64,000 nt of DNA from Tabrizicola sp. Lineage in GTDB: Bacteria > Pseudomonadota > Alphaproteobacteria > Rhodobacterales > Rhodobacteraceae. Below, one piece after another: positions 24,895-34,454 of the stretch (position 1 is its first letter; every line of letters begins with the position of its first letter). The notes below the pieces were generated by a model. It saw only the letters and a list, made by a program, of their open reading frames with translations. It did not search any database and was not told the origin of the DNA. A program made the translations under genes and the position numbers. The stretch is taken from the NCBI GenBank assembly GCA_016792685.1, contig JAEULQ010000066.1, positions 1 to 64,000 of the forward strand. The letters run 5' to 3'.

Positions 24895-26394
24895 ATGCGT
24901 GGAATTTCGAAGCTTGCCCTGGTCTCGGCCCTCTTGGCCCTGCCGGCCGGGGCCGAGACGGTGAAGCTGACGCTCTTGGGCGTGGGCGATGTCTACAACT
25001 TCGAGGAAGAAGACGGCCGTGGCGGCTTTGCCCGGCTGAACGCGGTCGCCAAGGCTGAACGCGCCGCCAACCCGAACACGCTTTACCTCTTCAACGGCGA
25101 CATGCTGTCGCCCTCGCTCGCCTCGGGGTTCGACAAGGGCCAGAACACCATCGATTTCACCAATCTGGTGCCCTTCGACCTGGCGGTGCCGGGAAACCAT
25201 GAGTTCGATTTCGGGCCCGAGAATTTCGCCGAGAAGATGAAGGCGTCGAAATACCCCTGGGCCGCGATCAACATCACCAAGGACGACGGCTCGCCGGTTG
25301 AAGGGCTGGGCGGCGTGATGGTGAAAGAGGTTGGCGGGTTGAAGGTTGCGCTGATCCCGGTGGCTCAGGATACTTCGCCCGAAGTCAGCTCGACCGGCAG
25401 CCTCAAGTTCCTGCCGACGGTCGAAACCGGAGTCGCTGCGGCCGAGAAGGCACGCGAGGAGGGGGCGGACCTGGTCGTGGGCGTGGTGCAGACCAATATG
25501 GAGAATGACCGGGCGTTGATGGCGAGCGGGGCGTTCGATGTGATCCTGTCGGGCGACGACCATTCCTATGCCACGGCCTATGACGGGCGGACGGCCTATG
25601 TCGAGACCTCGATCGACGGTCAGTTCCTGTCGCCGATCGACCTTATGGTCGAAGTGGAGGTGAAGGAGGACGGCAAGCGTGAAATCAGCTGGGTTCCCGC
25701 TTTCCGCTTCATCGACACGGCGAGCGTGACCCCTGACCCGGAATCGGTCGCGATGGCGGATGCGCTTCGGGCGACGATGGACGAAAACCTGAACGTCGAG
25801 ATCGGCACGGTCGAAGCGCCGCTCGACAGCCGCCGCAACGTCGTGCGGGGCGAAGAGGCGACGATGGGCAACCTGATCGCCGATGCGATGCGGGCGGCGA
25901 CGGGGGCGGATGTCGCGATCATGAACGGTGGCGGGATCCGGGGCGACACGACCTATGAGGCGGGCCGCAAGCTTACGCGGCGCGACATCCTGACCGAATT
26001 GCCCTTCGGCAACGTGACGGTGGTGACGGAATTGCCCGGAAGCCAGATCCTGCTGGCGCTGGAAAACGGCGTGAGCCAGGTCGAGAAGGGCGCGGGACGC
26101 TTCCCGCAGGTGTCAGGACTGACCTATGCCTTTGACACCACGGCGGAAGCGGGAAGCCGTGTCAGCGAAGTCATGGTGGGCGGCGCGGCGCTGGAGGCCG
26201 ACAAGCTCTACAAGGTGGCGGTCAACGACTACATCCTGGGCGGCGGCGACGGCTATGCGGCGCTGGGCGGCGGGCGGATCATCACCGACGGGCCGACGGG
26301 GCAACTCGTCGCCAATGACGTGATGGCCTATGTCGAAAAGCTTGGCACCGTGAATGTCGGACTAGAGGGCCGGATCAAGAAACTTGGGCAATAG
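24895..26394 (+). CDS. Periplasmic 5'-nucleotidase / 2',3'-cyclic phosphodiesterase family
   Basis: 499 residues. A signal peptide (LALVSALLALPAGA) leads to a metallophosphatase domain (GVGDVYNFEEEDGRGGFARL, FNGDMLSPS, VPGNHEFDFG, LSGDDHSY) and a 5'-nucleotidase C-terminal domain (EATMGNLIADAMRAATGAD, MNGGGIRGDT, GGGDGYAAL). It should hydrolyse nucleotides in the periplasm. The first metal motif reads D-V-Y rather than the usual D-x-H of UshA, and the last reads GDDH rather than GHTH. ATG 24895 follows GGGAGAG and puts the signal at the N-terminus. Transcribed divergently from DUF952-pyrD. Confidence 0.85.
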   Translation: MRGISKLALVSALLALPAGAETVKLTLLGVGDVYNFEEEDGRGGFARLNAVAKAERAANPNTLYLFNGDMLSPSLASGFDKGQNTIDFTNLVPFDLAVPGNHEFDFGPENFAEKMKASKYPWAAINITKDDGSPVEGLGGVMVKEVGGLKVALIPVAQDTSPEVSSTGSLKFLPTVETGVAAAEKAREEGADLVVGVVQTNMENDRALMASGAFDVILSGDDHSYATAYDGRTAYVETSIDGQFLSPIDLMVEVEVKEDGKREISWVPAFRFIDTASVTPDPESVAMADALRATMDENLNVEIGTVEAPLDSRRNVVRGEEATMGNLIADAMRAATGADVAIMNGGGIRGDTTYEAGRKLTRRDILTELPFGNVTVVTELPGSQILLALENGVSQVEKGAGRFPQVSGLTYAFDTTAEAGSRVSEVMVGGAALEADKLYKVAVNDYILGGGDGYAALGGGRIITDGPTGQLVANDVMAYVEKLGTVNVGLEGRIKKLGQ

Positions 26395-26484
26395 TCTTGC
26401 CCTGGGCCGTTCGTCGGTGACTTCGTCTACCCTCGCTGAGTGTGGAACCACCGGCGAGAAGTTGAAGGAGTGCGAAGGGGCTGG

Positions 26485-27093
26485 TCAGGGCCGCGCGATG
26501 GCGTGAAGTGCGAGGTCGCGACCCTCATCGTCCTTGAAGAAGGCCATCCATTCCTCGGCCCCGTCGGGGTGCTTGTGGATCATGTGCGGGGCGCCGGTAA
26601 AGACGGCGCCCCGTTCGACAAGCGCTGCATGCTCCGCACCGATATCGGCGCAACGCAGGTAAAGGATGTCTGCCTCGTCCCGGCGGCCGGTTTCCTTCAG
26701 CATCAGGCGCGTGCCCGCAAGGTCGAAGAAGGCCAAGCCGGGAAAGGCATAAAGTTCGGGCACTTGCAGGGTCTCGCGCCAGAAGGCCCGGGCGCGGGTC
26801 AGGTTCTCGACCCGGCGGGATATCTGGCTGATCTGGCTGGTCACGGTCATTGCCGTCTCCTGTGGCAGGTTGCGGGCCGAGCCCTGGGCGATGCCTGGCC
26901 AATGGCGGAGATCGCGCCGGTGGGCGAGGCCCAGCTTGTCGCGCGCGGCGCGGGCATGGGCTTTCACCGCATCGGGGCTTATCGCAAGTAGCCGGGCGAT
27001 GGCGGCGGTCGACTGGCCATGACGGACGGCCTCGACCACCCGCCATTCCGCGGGCGTCAGCGTGTCGGGGTGGGGCGGGCGGCCACGGCGCAT
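26485..27093 (-). CDS. LuxR-type HTH - glyoxalase (VOC) fusion protein
   Basis: 202 residues in two parts. Residues about 10-65 form a LuxR-type helix-turn-helix (LTPAEWRVVEAVRHGQSTAAIARLLAISPDAVKAHARAARDKLG). Residues about 82-200 form a vicinal oxygen chelate domain (ISQISRRVENLTRARAFWRETLQVPELYAF, LAFFDLAGTRLML, ALHAIARP). The combination suggests a regulator that senses a small ligand, or an enzyme with its own DNA-binding part. I recall this fusion in other bacteria. It is convergent with the 5'-nucleotidase gene. Confidence 0.82.
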   Translation of the reverse strand: MRRGRPPHPDTLTPAEWRVVEAVRHGQSTAAIARLLAISPDAVKAHARAARDKLGLAHRRDLRHWPGIAQGSARNLPQETAMTVTSQISQISRRVENLTRARAFWRETLQVPELYAFPGLAFFDLAGTRLMLKETGRRDEADILYLRCADIGAEHAALVERGAVFTGAPHMIHKHPDGAEEWMAFFKDDEGRDLALHAIARP

Positions 27094-27175
27094 GTGGAAG
27101 CCTAGCGCGGGCCTTTGCGAATTTCACTCCCCCAGTCGCTTGGCCTGAGGGGCGGTTATGCCTATCCTGTGGTGC

Positions 27176-27832
27176 ATGTGCGGGCGTTTCACCATCACCC
27201 ATCCGAACGAGGCGCTGGCGGCGTTGTTCGATGCCTTGCCCGGCAATGATCTGCCCATGGTGCCGAACTTCAACGTCTGTCCGACGAACCAGGTCGCCGT
27301 TGTGACCTCGGACGGCGGGCAGCGGCGGTTGCGGAGCATGCGCTGGGGGTTCATCCCAAGCTGGTACAAGGCGCCGAACGACGGGCCGCTGATCATCAAC
27401 GCGCGGTCCGACACGGTGGCCACAAAGCCCGCCTTCCGCGAGGCGATCCGTGCCCGGCGCTGCATCGTTCCCGCGAGCGGGTTCTACGAATGGAGCGAGG
27501 GCGAAAACGGCGCCCGGCTGCCTTGGTATTTCACCCGTCTCGACGGTGCCCCGATGGCGCTGGCCGGCGTCTGGCAGCGCTGGGGCGAGATCGACACGGT
27601 TGCCATCGTTTCCACCGAAGCCGGGCCCGGCATGGCCGAGGTCCATCACCGCGAGCCGGTGGTGCTGGAACAGGCCGACTGGCCGCTCTGGCTGGGCGAG
27701 GCGGGCCACGGCGCGGCCGTCCTGATGCGGGCTTCGGCCGAGAGGGTCATTTCGCGGCCCTATCGTGTCGGGGTGGCGGTGAATTCCAACCGGGCTTCAG
27801 GGGCGCAGCTGATCGCTCCGCTTGCGGCGTAG
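27176..27832 (+). CDS. HMCES/YedK (SRAP) abasic-site shielding protein
   Basis: 218 residues. SRAP proteins use the N-terminal cysteine, exposed after Met removal, to crosslink to abasic sites in single-stranded DNA, so the start must be the ATG of MCGRF at 27176 rather than the in-frame ATG at 27158. Other active-site elements are IINARSDTV (Asn, Arg), SGFYEWSE (Glu) and EVHHREPVVL (His). The last motif reads HREP instead of the usual HRMP. A role in replication-linked DNA protection is known for the family. Confidence 0.92.
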   Translation: MCGRFTITHPNEALAALFDALPGNDLPMVPNFNVCPTNQVAVVTSDGGQRRLRSMRWGFIPSWYKAPNDGPLIINARSDTVATKPAFREAIRARRCIVPASGFYEWSEGENGARLPWYFTRLDGAPMALAGVWQRWGEIDTVAIVSTEAGPGMAEVHHREPVVLEQADWPLWLGEAGHGAAVLMRASAERVISRPYRVGVAVNSNRASGAQLIAPLAA

Positions 27833-27854
27833 GCCGACGGGGTAATGATCCCAG

Positions 27855-28140
27855 TGCAAACAGGGCCAGGTCACCCTGCTGGATGACCTTCGCGAGGTGA
27901 TGACGATCGGTCATCTCATGAACAGAACCTCGATCAATAAAACGGACCCCGGCAGAGCTTCAGGCGGCGGATTACGTCCTCGCCGACAAGGCAGCCGCGA
28001 ACGCCTTCACCGACGAAGTGCCGCCGATGCTCGCCTCGGGTGACATCGCGGCCGGGCATTGCTTCGACGGCGGCAACGCTTTCGTCACCTCGACCCCAAG
28101 CATCAAGAACATCATCCCGGCCGAGGGCGAGACGATGTAG
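27855..28140 (+). pseudogene. Remnant of a polyamine-type (PotD/PotF) solute-binding protein
   Basis: From about 27867 one frame reads VTLLDDLREVMTIGHLMN and then INKTDP. After one frameshift near 27948 a second frame continues AELQAADYVLADK, VPPMLASGDIAAGH and NIIPAEGETM, then stops at 28138. The order matches the middle of periplasmic polyamine-binding proteins (LDD-REV, SGD-, -IPxEG). The start, the N-terminal half and the C-terminus are gone. Confidence 0.75.
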
Positions 28141-28381
28141 AAAGAATACCTCCTCACGCTCGTCAGCGCGTCGCTGAAACCCCCCGATTGGCTTGCGGCA
28201 CGATCCGCCCTGCGCGGCTTCGTGACGTCCGAGTTGGCCGTCTGGCCGCCCGCGACGGAGTCAGACTGGTGTTCGCGCGCGAAGAAGTTCGTCCCGCGAG
28301 CCTTAGACGGAGGGCCGGAAATCCACGTCATTTCCCTTGATGGGGTCAACCGATCCGCAGCTGGTCTGGGAAGGGCAATAG
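28141..28381. other. Non-coding stretch between two gene remnants
   Basis: An open frame of about 80 codons follows the stop of the binding-protein remnant (KEYLLTLVSASLKPPDWLAA...). I cannot match it to a family and it has no start or ribosome site. It is best read as decayed sequence. Confidence 0.4.
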
Positions 28382-28757
28382 GCGCTGAATGGCAATGACA
28401 AGAGGACCGGTACCCACTGGATCAACGATGCCGGGTATTTCCTGGGGCCGATCCTGATCACCAGCACGCACGGGGTGGCGCGGTGGCACCTCGGGGGGCA
28501 ACAATTCGGGGGACATCTTCCTGGCCTTCTCCACGGCCAATGAAGGTCCGATGCCACAGTTTTCCCCTGCGGTCGTGATGAAGCGCGAGTTGAACATCGA
28601 GCTTCTGGACAATCTTTACCTGGCAGCGGTGCAGTCGATCGAAGAGGCGGTGGTCAATGCCATGGTCGCCGGAGAGGAAGTGCCAACGGTAAGACCCGAA
28701 GGTCTGGTCTGCCGGGCCCTGAATACAGATCGGCTGCGGGCGATCTTTGCGCGCTAG
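28382..28757 (+). pseudogene. Remnant of a P1 family (DmpA-type) peptidase
   Basis: The first part reads ALNGNDKRTGTHWINDAGYF and then GPILITSTHGVA, which matches the early substrate region of DmpA/P1 peptidases (NGNGEMTGTHWxxESG). After a frameshift near 28478 it continues TSGGNNSGDIFLAFSTANEG and then AAVQSIEEAVVNAMVAGEE, the family C-terminus. The roughly 200 residues between are missing, including the catalytic centre. The stop overlaps the pcaB end by three bases. Confidence 0.8.
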
Positions 28758-30115
28758 GGGCCGTCGGGAACGGGTTCCGACGCCGCCGGTCCTGTCGCCT
28801 GGGCCTTTACGGCCCGGGCCGCGGCGGCAAAGGCCCGCGCTTCGGCCCGCGCTTCGCCAAGGGCCAATGGAACGGCCAGACCGGGCCAGTCGCGGGCCGC
28901 AAGCGTCAGAAGGTCGGTGCCGGTTGCCAGGCCTTCGGCACAAAGCCGGGTGACGGCGACAACGGCCTCGGGGCGTGGCATCCGGTCAGTCAGCGCGAAA
29001 GTCAGCGCTTCGGCATGGATCGTGCCCGCATCTGTCCGCAACACTCGTTCCATCGCGGCCGCGTCAGGTTGAATGCGCCCCGCCACTTCCGCCGCCAGGG
29101 CCAACGCGCGCCCGGTCGAGACGCACATCCGCGGCAGTGTCAGCCATTCCGTGAACCAGGCCGCACCGTCCCGGGCCTGGCGGTGAAGGCCCGCCCCGGT
29201 GAGCGTCGCCGACAGCCCGATCACCTGCCGCGTCAACGCCACCAGCACGCTTGGACCGATCGGGTTCTGCTTCTGCGGCATGGTGGATGATCCGCCCGCA
29301 CCCGCGATCCTCACTTCGTTCAGGCCGGTTGCGGTCAGAAGGATCAGGTCTTCGCCCATCTTGCCAAGCGTCGCGCAAAGCCCGGCCATCCAGGCCCCCA
29401 AGGCCGCGATACCATCACGCTCGCTGTGCCAGCTTGCGCCGGGATCGGCCAGACCCAGCGCCTCGGCCAGCGCGGCACGGACTTGCGGTCCCTGCGGGCC
29501 CATCGCCGAGAGGGTTCCGGCACCCCCCGAAAGCGAGACTTGCAGCACGTATTCTCGCAAGGCGACCAGCCGGTCGCGATGGCGGATCAGCGGACGGCCC
29601 CAGCTTGCGACCTGCGCGCCGAAGGTCGTGGGCGTCGCCGCCTGACCATAGGTCCGCCCGGCCATGGGCAGCTCGGCATGGGTTTCCGCCAAGTGCCCGA
29701 GCGCGGCGATCAGTTCGGTCAGCCGCGCGTCCCAAAGCTCCAGCACCCGGCGCAGCCGCAGTGCCAGGGCAGTGTCGACAATGTCCTGGCTCGTCGCCCC
29801 CCAATGCAGCCAACGCATCGGTTCGGGGGCTTCGGTCGACTTGCGAAAGGCGGCCAGCAGGCCCGGAACCGGAACTCCGTTGCGCGCCGTCTCGGCGGCC
29901 AGGGCGGCAGGGTCGATCCGCACCTCGCGGCTGGCACGGTCGATGAAGGCCGCGGCATCGGCGGGGATCACGCCCAGGGCGCCTTGCACCCGTGCCAGTA
30001 CGCCTTCGACCAGAAGCATCGCCCGGACCTCGGCGCTGTCGGTGAAGAAGGCCGCCGTCTCGGCATCGCCGAAAAGGTCGCGGTAGACGGCGCTGTCAGC
30101 GGGGGAGGCGGGCAT
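28754..30115 (-). CDS. pcaB: 3-carboxy-cis,cis-muconate cycloisomerase
   Basis: 453 residues of the fumarase/aspartase superfamily with the signature GSSTMPQKQNPIGPSV, plus HWGATSQDIVDTAL and GRTYGQAATPTTFG. It lactonises 3-carboxymuconate in the protocatechuate branch. ATG 30115 is used; the longer frame to 30187 overlaps the BKACE gene. It is the last gene of the pcaDCHG-BKACE-B operon and overlaps the BKACE stop. Confidence 0.93.
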   Translation of the reverse strand: MPASPADSAVYRDLFGDAETAAFFTDSAEVRAMLLVEGVLARVQGALGVIPADAAAFIDRASREVRIDPAALAAETARNGVPVPGLLAAFRKSTEAPEPMRWLHWGATSQDIVDTALALRLRRVLELWDARLTELIAALGHLAETHAELPMAGRTYGQAATPTTFGAQVASWGRPLIRHRDRLVALREYVLQVSLSGGAGTLSAMGPQGPQVRAALAEALGLADPGASWHSERDGIAALGAWMAGLCATLGKMGEDLILLTATGLNEVRIAGAGGSSTMPQKQNPIGPSVLVALTRQVIGLSATLTGAGLHRQARDGAAWFTEWLTLPRMCVSTGRALALAAEVAGRIQPDAAAMERVLRTDAGTIHAEALTFALTDRMPRPEAVVAVTRLCAEGLATGTDLLTLAARDWPGLAVPLALGEARAEARAFAAAARAVKAQATGPAASEPVPDGP

Positions 30116-30945
30116 CAGGCGGGCCGCAGGCCCAGCCGGGCGCGGGCCTGGGCCCAGGTGGCCACGGGCCGCCCTGCACGGTCGCAAAGGTCCACCACCC
30201 GGCGCACCAGCGCGGCATTGGAGGGCGCGATCCGGTCACGGTCAAGGCGCACGTTGTCCTCCAGCCCGGTGCGGGCATGACCTCCGCTGGTCACGCACCA
30301 GTCGTTCACCACGATCTGCGCCGGACCGATCCCCGCGGCGCACCAGGGCGCGTCCTCGCCGAAAAGCCTTTTCACCGTGGCAATCATGAAGTCAAAGGCG
30401 ATGCGGTCGGCTGGCATCGCGTTCTTCACTCCCAGCACGAACTGCACATAGGGCCGGGCCTTCAGCCGGCCCTTCTGCCACATGTCATGCGCCTTGAAGA
30501 TGTGGCTCAGGTCGAAGCATTCGATCTCGGGCAAAACGTCGTTCTTCGCCATTTCCGAAGCGAGCCAGTCCACCAGATCGGGGGGGTTCTCGTACACCCG
30601 CGTCGGAAAGTTGTTCGAGCCCACCGAAAGGCTTGCCATATCCGGCCGCAGCGGCAGCATGCCGCCCCGCGCCTGACCTGCGCCCGAACGTCCGCCGGTG
30701 GACAGTTGCACGATCATCCCCGGGCAATACTGCCGCAGCCCCTCCATCAACCGTGCGAAACGGTCGGGGTCCGAGGTCGGCTTCCCCTCGTCGTCGCGGA
30801 CATGGCAGTGGGCGATGCTGGCCCCGGCCTCGAAGGCCTCGTGCGTCGATTCCACCTGCTCGGTGATGGTGATCGGGACGGCGGGGTTGTTGGCCTTGGT
30901 TGGCAGGGAGCCGGTGATGGCCACGCAGATGATGCAGGGTTCCAT
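30115..30945 (-). CDS. BKACE (DUF849) beta-keto acid cleavage enzyme
   Basis: 276 residues: CIICVAITGSLPTKANNPAVP, the zinc motif AHCHVRDDEGKPTSD, STGGRSGAG, IECFDLSHIF and a C-terminal AGIGPAQ...GGHARTGLEDN. BKACE enzymes condense acetyl-CoA with a beta-keto acid and release acetoacetate plus a CoA ester; the first described member acts on 3-keto-5-aminohexanoate. Its place between pcaG and pcaB suggests the substrate is a protocatechuate intermediate such as 3-oxoadipate, giving succinyl-CoA and acetoacetate. No pcaIJ or pcaF is present in this cluster. Confidence 0.87.
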   Translation of the reverse strand: MEPCIICVAITGSLPTKANNPAVPITITEQVESTHEAFEAGASIAHCHVRDDEGKPTSDPDRFARLMEGLRQYCPGMIVQLSTGGRSGAGQARGGMLPLRPDMASLSVGSNNFPTRVYENPPDLVDWLASEMAKNDVLPEIECFDLSHIFKAHDMWQKGRLKARPYVQFVLGVKNAMPADRIAFDFMIATVKRLFGEDAPWCAAGIGPAQIVVNDWCVTSGGHARTGLEDNVRLDRDRIAPSNAALVRRVVDLCDRAGRPVATWAQARARLGLRPA

Positions 30946-31563
30946 TCAGACGTCCAGAAACACGGTTTCGCCGTCGCCCTGAAGGCGGATGTCAAAGCGG
31001 TACGTGCCGGCGGCTTTCTTGCGGGCAACCAGCGTGGGCACGCGGTGGCGCTGTTCGATCAGCGACAGGACGGGATCGGCCGCGAGCAGCGCTTCGTCTT
31101 CCGGGAAATACATCCGGGTCGACAGGCCGACGTTGATCCCGCGCGCCACGATCCAGAGGTTCAGGTGTGGCGCCTGCACCCGACCCATCCGCCCAGGCAC
31201 CGGACCGGGCTTCACCGTGTCGAACCCCCAGGCGCCGCTGTCGAAATCGGTGATGACCCGGCCCCAGCCGCGAAAGCCCTGGGCGACCTGTGCATGCCGC
31301 GGATCTTCGGGGTGCGGATAGATCCCCGCCGCATCGGCTTGCCAGACCTCCAGCAGCACGTCCTTGACCGGCGCGCCGGTGCCGTCGAGGACCAGCCCTT
31401 CGATGCGAATGCGCTCGCCCGGTGCATCCGGACCGGCGATGTCCCAGCCGAGTTCCCGCTCGAAGATCGAGAACCCAGCAGCGCCAGGAGCCAGCCCGAT
31501 ATGCACATAGGGCCCGGCGGTCTGTGAGGGTGTTTCCTGCAGATAGTCCAGGGGTTGCGCCAT
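30946..31563 (-). CDS. pcaG: Protocatechuate 3,4-dioxygenase alpha subunit
   Basis: 205 residues: TPSQTAGPYVHIGLAP, LVLDGTGAPVKDVLLEVWQADAAG, then PHLNLWIVARGINVGLSTRMYFP. This is the non-iron-liganding alpha chain of the intradiol dioxygenase that opens protocatechuate to 3-carboxymuconate. ATG at 31563 sits at the correct family position; the frame runs further upstream but through pcaH. It lies two bases after pcaH. Confidence 0.94.
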   Translation of the reverse strand: MAQPLDYLQETPSQTAGPYVHIGLAPGAAGFSIFERELGWDIAGPDAPGERIRIEGLVLDGTGAPVKDVLLEVWQADAAGIYPHPEDPRHAQVAQGFRGWGRVITDFDSGAWGFDTVKPGPVPGRMGRVQAPHLNLWIVARGINVGLSTRMYFPEDEALLAADPVLSLIEQRHRVPTLVARKKAAGTYRFDIRLQGDGETVFLDV

Positions 31564-31565
31564 GT

Positions 31566-32652
<1,087 letters not shown>

Positions 32653-32656
<4 letters not shown>

Positions 32657-33432
32657 TTGAGCCCCCGGTGGAAGTCGGCCAGCAACCTTGCAGTGGCGCC
32701 GGGGTTGTCGATGGCCGGGATATGGCCGGAGCCTTTCAGGATATGCACCCGCGCGCCGGGAATGGCCGCAGCCGTGGCGCGCACAAGGTCCTCGGGTGTC
32801 GAGGCATCTGCGTTGCCGCCGACCAGCAGCACCGGGCAGGTGATGGTCGGTGAGGTCGAGCGCAAGTCCGCCGCCGCCAGGACACGGCAGGTGCCGATGT
32901 AGCCAGCGTCGTCGCCCCGCATCAGCATCGTCTCCCAGGCCTTCGCCTCGGGCGTGACGCGGAAAGCGGGGGCGAACCAACGCTCCATGATCTGCGGCGC
33001 AAGCCCGCGCAGGCCCTTTTCCGTGACGCCAGCGATCCGCGCGGCCCAGCTTTCGTCAGTGCCGACCTTCATCGCAGTATTCGACAGGAAAAGGCCCGCG
33101 ACACGGGGCGGGGCCAAGGTTGCCATACGCTGCGCGATCATGCCGCCGATGGAACAGCCCGCGACCAGCGCGCGGGGCAATCCCAGATGATCCATCAGCG
33201 CCAGTGCGTCATTTGCCAGATCGTCCAGTGTCCATTCCCCGGAAGGGGTGGCCGACAGCCCGTGCCCACGCTTGTCCATCCCGATCAGGCGCAGGTCGGG
33301 CAGGCGGTCGGCCACACCCTCCCACATGCGAAGATCGGTGCCGAGCGAGTTGAGCAGCACGACCGGAAGCCCGGTGTCGGGACCGCGCTGGCGATAGTGC
33401 AAATGCCCCCAGGGGCGCAGCAGTACGGACAT
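32653..33432 (-). CDS. pcaD: 3-oxoadipate enol-lactonase
   Basis: 259-residue alpha/beta hydrolase: LPVVLLNSLGTDLRMW (oxyanion region), nucleophile elbow AGCSIGGMIAQ, acid in VGGNADASTPEDL and His in LKGSGHIPAID. It hydrolyses the enol-lactone to 3-oxoadipate. ATG 33432 follows AGGAGGAAG; a far longer frame upstream is spurious. First gene of the pca operon, divergent from pcaQ. Confidence 0.92.
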
Positions 33433-33509
33433 GGGGCTTCCTCCTGTCCGCAATTTGGCATAATCATTTGTGGCGGAAAAATAGATAACGGGCGCACAGG
33501 CATAACCAA
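33433..33509. promoter_or_regulatory. pcaD-pcaQ divergent promoter with ATAAC half-sites
   Basis: The 77-bp gap holds ATAACG (33485-33490) and ATAACC (33502-33507), plus CATAATCATTTG. PcaQ boxes in Rhizobiales carry ATAACC half-sites, so these are the likely PcaQ targets. AT-rich relative to its surroundings. Confidence 0.55.
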
Positions 33510-34418
33510 ATGAATATACATCCAGGGGTGAAGCTGCGTCATGTCCGGCTGTTTCTGGCCGTTGCCGACCATGGCAGCCTGACCGCCGCCGGCCGGGCCG
33601 AGGGCTTGTCGCAACCTGCAGTCTCGAAGTCGCTGGCCGAGATGGAGGCGATGCTGGGCGCGCGGCTGGTACAGCGGCAGGGCCGTCGCGTGGTGCTGAC
33701 GGCCGAGGGTGAGGCATTCCGCCGCCACGCCCGCGAAGCGGTGGCCAGCCTTGAAGCCGCCGCCGCGGCGCTGAAGCCAGAGCAGGGGGTGCGGCGGCTC
33801 TCGGTAGGGCTCTTGCCCACCGTTTCGACCCGGTTCTTCCCGAATGTGGTGGGTGAGTTCCTGCGGAGCCCACCTTTGCCGACCTTGTCGATCGAGACCG
33901 GTGCGCATCCCGTCCTTTTGCGCAAGCTGCGCGACCGGCAGATCGACATGATGATCGGTCGGATGCCACAACCGGCCGAGATGCCGGGCCTGGAGTTCGA
34001 GTTCCTCTATGAAGAGCCGATCATTGCTGCCGTCCGCGCGGGGCACCCTGGTCGCGGACAGTCCATTGCCCAAGTCCTGCGCGATTATCCCGCGATCCTG
34101 CCGACACGGGATGCGATCATCCGGGGCACGGTCGATGCCTATCTTGCCAGCCTGAACCTTGCGGATCTTGTGCCTGCGGTCGAGACTTCGACCCTCGCTC
34201 TGGGCCGCGGGCTTCTCTATGCGACCGATGCCGTCTGGTTCATCAGCCAGGGTGTGCTTGAAGCCGAGATCGAGGCCGGTCAGGTCGAGACCCTGCCGCT
34301 GGGCGCATCCTACCTTTCCGGCGCCGTCGGGATGACAGTGATTGCGGGGCACGCTCTGCCGCCTGCCCTGGCGCGGCTCATGGGCCTGTGTCGCAGCGCC
34401 GCCGACAAGCGGCGCTAG
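33510..34418 (+). CDS. pcaQ: LysR-type regulator PcaQ
   Basis: 302 residues. The N-terminal winged HTH is VKLRHVRLFLAVADHGSLTAAGRAEGLSQPAVSKSLAEMEAMLGARL. The effector domain contains LSVGLLPTVSTRFFPNVVGEFL and RDRQIDMMIGRMPQPAEM, close to PcaQ of alphaproteobacteria. It should activate the pca operon in response to 3-carboxymuconolactone or a related intermediate. ATG 33510 has only a weak ribosome site; GTG at 33528 is an alternative. Divergent from pcaD. Confidence 0.88.
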   Translation: MNIHPGVKLRHVRLFLAVADHGSLTAAGRAEGLSQPAVSKSLAEMEAMLGARLVQRQGRRVVLTAEGEAFRRHAREAVASLEAAAAALKPEQGVRRLSVGLLPTVSTRFFPNVVGEFLRSPPLPTLSIETGAHPVLLRKLRDRQIDMMIGRMPQPAEMPGLEFEFLYEEPIIAAVRAGHPGRGQSIAQVLRDYPAILPTRDAIIRGTVDAYLASLNLADLVPAVETSTLALGRGLLYATDAVWFISQGVLEAEIEAGQVETLPLGASYLSGAVGMTVIAGHALPPALARLMGLCRSAADKRR

Positions 34419-34454
34419 GTGCGGTGCCGCGCGTCCTTGCCCGGGGTGGTGGCG

